A stretch of 6,616 nt of DNA. Origin: a bacterium. Lineage in GTDB: Bacteria > Bacillota > Clostridia > Christensenellales > CAG-138. Shown here piece by piece: positions 5,704 to 6,616 of the stretch. Within the stretch, counting starts at the first letter, position 1. Every line of letters begins with the position of its first letter. The notes beneath the pieces were generated by a model. It did not search any database and had not been told where the DNA came from. It was given only the letters and a program-made list of their open reading frames with translations. The DNA lies in the NCBI GenBank assembly GCA_029218485.1, contig JAQXRK010000282.1, positions 1 through 6,616 of the forward strand, in the 5' to 3' direction. Position numbers and translations under genes: made by a program.

Positions 5704-5935
5704 GCGGTTGGCTGACACCGCGGGCGATGCCGCAGGATGCGGTGAAGCTGGCGCGGTTGCTGACACTTGCGGGCGCGGCTGGTTGATGCCCGTAGGAGTG
5801 GCGGACGTGTTTTGCAAACGCGGTTGCTGATAATCGGGCGTTGCCGCAGGATGCGTTTCGCGGGCGCGGTCGGCGATGCTTGCGGGCGCGGCGGGTGTGT
5901 TGCACGGTTGCGGTCGATGACACCGCGGGCGATGC
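5704..5935 (+). repeat. Degenerate GC-rich repeats filling the truA-tadA gap
   Basis: The 259-bp gap has no convincing gene but holds about five imperfect copies of a unit starting GCGGTTG(G)CTGACAC, near 5704, 5753, 5820, 5866 and 5909 (spacings roughly 43 to 67 nt). The fourth copy is the weakest. Exact shared pieces are TGACACCGCGGGCGATGC (5713-5730 and 5918-5935), TGCCGCAGGATGCG (5728-5741 and 5842-5855) and CTTGCGGGCGCGGC (5766-5779 and 5879-5892). A small hairpin, CCGCA-GGA-TGCGG, occurs at 5730-5742. No T-run terminator or clear promoter is visible, so truA transcription could continue into tadA. Function is unknown. Confidence 0.7.
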
Positions 5936-5957
5936 TGGAAGAAACGGGGGCTTTGCC

Positions 5958-6413
5958 ATGGCCATGACGCACGAGGAGGGCATGCGGCTTGCGCTTGCCG
6001 AGGCGCGCCGGGCGTTCGACGAGGACGAGGTGCCGGTGGGCGCCGTCGTGGTGCGCGGCGACGCGGTGATCGCCAGCGCGCACAACCGGTCGGTCGCCTG
6101 GGCGGACGGCACGGCGCACGCGGAGCTGCTCGCCATGCAGGCGGCGGCAAGGCAGCTCGGCGGCAGGCTGACGGACTGCACGCTCTATGTGACGCTGGAG
6201 CCGTGCGCCATGTGCGCGGGCGCGGCGGTCAACCTCCGGCTCGGGGAGCTGGTCTTCGGCGCGTTCGACGCGCGCGCGGGCTGCTGCGGCTCGGTGTTCG
6301 ACCTGACGGACCACTGCTTTCTGCATTCGGTCAAAACGTGGGGCGGTGTTCTGGAGCGCGAGGCGGCAAAACTTCTTTCGGATTTCTTTGATGCAAAGCG
6401 TTGCAATTTATAG
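5958..6413 (+). CDS. tadA: tRNA-specific adenosine-34 deaminase TadA
   Basis: This 151-residue zinc enzyme converts A34 to inosine in tRNA-Arg(ACG), allowing decoding of CGU, CGC and CGA codons. The cytidine/deoxycytidylate deaminase fold is clear. H54-A-E56 gives the zinc His and proton-shuttling Glu, and P82-C83-A-M-C86 gives the two zinc cysteines. VPVGAVVV (25-32), HNRS (42-45), VTLEPCAMCAGA (78-89) and the C-terminal VLEREAAKLLSDFFDAKR (131-148) fit bacterial TadA. The ATG at 5958 is preferred because GGGGG (5946-5950) lies 7 nt upstream. A second in-frame ATG at 5964 is possible and would remove two residues. It follows truA after the repeat-rich gap, and its last bases overlap the tRNA promoter. 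tadA beside tRNA-Ser is also seen in Bacillus. A general nucleobase deaminase is less likely. Confidence 0.93.
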   Translation: MAMTHEEGMRLALAEARRAFDEDEVPVGAVVVRGDAVIASAHNRSVAWADGTAHAELLAMQAAARQLGGRLTDCTLYVTLEPCAMCAGAAVNLRLGELVFGAFDARAGCCGSVFDLTDHCFLHSVKTWGGVLEREAAKLLSDFFDAKRCNL

Positions 6414-6429
6414 CCGTTTCCTGTATACT
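6401..6429 (+). promoter_or_regulatory. Promoter of tRNA-Ser(CGA)
   Basis: TTGCAA (6401-6406) and TATACT (6424-6429) are separated by exactly 17 nt, a good sigma-A type promoter. The -35 and the start of the spacer lie within the last codons of tadA (stop at 6411-6413). Initiation near 6436 would leave about a 40-nt 5' leader for RNase P to remove. That leader contains a small CCGC-GTGT-GCGG hairpin at 6449-6460. Confidence 0.68.
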
Positions 6430-6475
6430 GTTTTCTGTTGAAGCGTGTCCGCGTGTGCGGCACGGCGACATCCGT

Positions 6476-6564
6476 GCAGAGGTATCGAAGTGGTCATAAC
6501 GGGGCTGACTCGAAATCAGTTTGGCGGAAACGTCACGTGGGTTCGAATCCCACCCTCTGCGCCA
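6476..6564 (+). tRNA. tRNA-Ser, anticodon CGA
   Basis: The acceptor stem GCAGAGG (6476-6482) pairs with CCTCTGC (6554-6560), followed by discriminator G6561 and an encoded CCA (6562-6564). The anticodon stem GCTGA/TCAGT (6504-6508, 6516-6520) closes the 7-nt loop CTCGAAA with anticodon CGA at 6511-6513, which reads UCG serine codons. A long variable arm with GGCG/CGTC pairing (6523-6534) and a T arm GTGGG-TTCGAAT-CCCAC (6537-6553) confirm a class II tRNA. The long variable arm and discriminator G fit serine. It appears intact and has its own promoter and terminator. Confidence 0.96.
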
Positions 6565-6602
6565 CAACAAAGCACCCATGCAAAGCATGGGTGCTTTGTT
6601 GT
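6564..6602 (+). terminator. Terminator hairpin directly abutting the tRNA-Ser CCA end
   Basis: A perfect 17-bp stem pairs 6564-6580 with 6586-6602 around the 5-nt loop CAAAG. The core GCACCCATG/CATGGGTGC is followed by TTTGTTGT, which serves as the U-rich tract, while the matching ACAACAAA arm precedes it. The symmetry means it could also stop transcription entering from the right. The first base of the stem is the final A of the tRNA CCA. Confidence 0.85.
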
Positions 6603-6616
6603 ACATGAAGATGGTT

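Noticed and set aside
5704..5935. CRISPR array
   Set aside because: The repeats are imperfect, short and irregularly spaced (about 43 to 67 nt), with no conserved full-length repeat and no cas genes nearby.
5841..5957. N-terminal extension of TadA through the repeat region
   Set aside because: The extension is Arg/Cys-rich translated repeat sequence, while TadA similarity and the ribosome binding site both point to 5958.
6331..6606. Minus-strand frame with a GWDSNPR-type segment
   Set aside because: That peptide is the well-known spurious translation of the antisense T arm of a tRNA gene. It lies over tRNA-Ser and its terminator.

Overview
This high-GC window looks chromosomal and most likely comes from an anaerobic gut-type Firmicute of the class Clostridia (Oscillospiraceae-like). 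The evidence is a DUF1540 miniprotein, a group II ECF transporter module with Firmicute-style EcfA1/EcfA2/EcfT, strong AAGGAGG-type ribosome binding sites, a CCA-encoding tRNA and tadA beside a tRNA-Ser gene. The placement is inferred from protein character only. I see no mobile element, phage gene or CRISPR array.

Layout. On the minus strand at the left end is a 55-residue Cys-rich DUF1540 protein (65-232) with its own ribosome binding site, a possible promoter and a strong terminator. Upstream of it, also on the minus strand, is a two-gene operon: an amidohydrolase of the 8-oxoguanine deaminase type (905-2260) overlapping by ATGA with a QueT-family ECF S-component (429-908). A 90-bp intergenic region (2261-2350) holds overlapping divergent promoters. 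To its right, on the plus strand, lies a tightly overlapping operon ecfA1-ecfA2-ecfT-truA (2351-5698). A 259-bp spacer filled with degenerate GC-rich repeats separates truA from tadA (5958-6413). The window ends with a good promoter, tRNA-Ser(CGA) (6476-6564) and its terminator.

How the genes fit together. EcfA1, EcfA2 and EcfT form the shared energising module of a group II ECF transporter, and the divergent QueT-like protein is a substrate-binding S-component that could dock on it. Coupling that S-component to a purine-type deaminase suggests a salvage unit for a purine or deazapurine base: uptake, then deamination. TruA (pseudouridine 38-40), TadA (inosine 34) and a QueT-type queuosine-precursor transporter give the neighbourhood a tRNA-modification flavour, although truA next to ecfT and tadA next to tRNA-Ser are common Firmicute arrangements. 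The main points for a second look are the deaminase-QueT-ECF unit, the apparently leaderless deaminase start, the Gln in place of the EcfA1 switch His, the oppositely charged insertions in the two ATPases, and the repeat-filled truA-tadA gap.
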